Assembly: GCA_016584305.1 (NCBI GenBank)
Contig: JACEEZ010007177.1
Span: 62,001 to 126,000 of the forward strand
Reading direction: 5' to 3'
DNA length: 64,000 nucleotides
From: Chionoecetes opilio
Taxonomy: Eukaryota > Arthropoda > Malacostraca > Decapoda > Majidae
Position 1 is the first letter of the stretch; every line of letters begins with the position of its first letter. The notes under the pieces are model-generated. The model made no database searches and was not told the DNA's origin. It saw nothing but the letters and a program-made list of their open reading frames with translations. The translations under genes were made by a program, and so were the position numbers. Of the stretch, positions 63,420 through 64,000 are shown one piece after another.

Positions 63420-64000
63420 CGAAAATAAGAACACTTGTCAATGTGAAAAACTGGAACACTTGTCAACGGCAATTCTGGTAGACAAGAGTTCCGTATTTTG
63501 GTACTTCTTTCAACCAGTACTGACACATTTATCTTCCGGTCAGCCTATTGTAGGAAGGGACAATGTTATCAATTTTTCTATTTTATATAAAATGCTAATC
63601 TTTGACTCACCAAAAATTGCCGCACTTACACCAGAAACTTTTCTACGAATAAATCAGTTTTTTTTTTTACAAATATGTTTTTTTTACGCATTTGTGTGTC
63701 AGGTGATGTTTCGCATGACATTTTGACATGAAGGAAGCATAACATTGCTGAGCCCTTCCTCCCTTGTCAGCCTCTCCTCACCTTCAATTATTATGATGAC
63801 GAGTCAGGCTTTCAGGTGACAAGATGGATGAGTTTCATGTATTTATTTCTTTATTTCTATATTTATGCAAATGTACATGTAATAGTGTTTCTATTAGCTT
63901 AGACAATTATTTTAATACAGTAAAGTACATTGAACATCATTTATATAGCTATGAAGGTATTAGGACACTTATACAGTGCAGGTCAGTGTACATATACAGT
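63420..64000. other. No recognised gene
   Basis: AT-rich. A plus-strand frame at 63,460-63,726 has no domain I recognise and ends in a poly-T-derived Phe run. Confidence 0.3.

Overview
This is eukaryotic, intergenic, repeat-dominated DNA, and no complete host gene is visible. Several signs point to an arthropod, most likely a decapod crustacean: TTAGG/CCTAA-type motifs (the arthropod telomere word) are scattered everywhere, tRNA-derived SINEs and long GA/CA/TA microsatellites are abundant, and the retrotransposon and hAT protein fragments are of the kind I associate with crab and lobster genomes. The organism assignment is inference; I could not run a search. Two stretches (about 1-900 and 55,374-62,110, the latter starting at a single N at 55,373) have homopolymer-length errors typical of unpolished long-read sequence, so reading frames there are not trustworthy.

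Layout. 1-2.35 kb: a degenerate tandem repeat split by a fragment of a non-LTR retrotransposon (family A). 2.35-7.1 kb: two partial copies of a non-autonomous hAT element and SINE-like pieces. 7.64-8.82 kb: a second family A fragment. 8.93-12.07 kb: a LINE reverse-transcriptase fragment split by a 2.9-kb inverted-repeat element. 12.14-14.79 kb: an intact-ended hAT element with an 8-bp target duplication. 14.9-16.0 kb: a decayed hAT transposase. 17.6-18.0 kb: a decayed Tc1-like transposase. 18.8-19.2 kb: a truncated Helitron. 20-23.7 kb: possible exons of a Myb/SANT-like gene and a hAT MITE. 24.5-27.7 kb: an inverted-repeat element carrying a SINE, a pogo-like MITE carrying a LINE RNase H fragment, and another SINE. 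30.6-33.5 kb: a LINE endonuclease fragment and a third family A copy. 33.8-40.6 kb: foldback elements, three single-exon starts of MADF/Myb-like DNA-binding genes and a hAT transposase remnant.

The most interesting region is 41.81-54.69 kb. It is a single DNA transposon with about 550-bp terminal inverted repeats, apparently duplicating TA. It carries one decayed minus-strand gene whose product combines a PIN/FEN1-like acidic core (DAD...GTDTD...GCDTTSA) with a C-terminal CXC-like cysteine cluster. Four other elements have since landed in it: a near full-length 3.36-kb family A retrotransposon, a 795-bp Helitron, a 1.5-kb inverted-repeat element and a 3.45-kb foldback element. In most cases the opposite terminal repeat or the restored reading frame supplies the empty site, so the insertion history can be read directly.

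55.37-62.1 kb holds a second copy of the 3.45-kb foldback element with its own 5-bp target duplication. The window ends with a 38-bp minisatellite (62.2-62.5 kb) and a second pogo-like MITE with a nested foldback (62.68-63.41 kb). Overall, the window records at least five superfamilies of DNA transposons (hAT, Tc1/pogo, Harbinger-like, Helitron, unclassified) and two or three LINE lineages inserting into one another.
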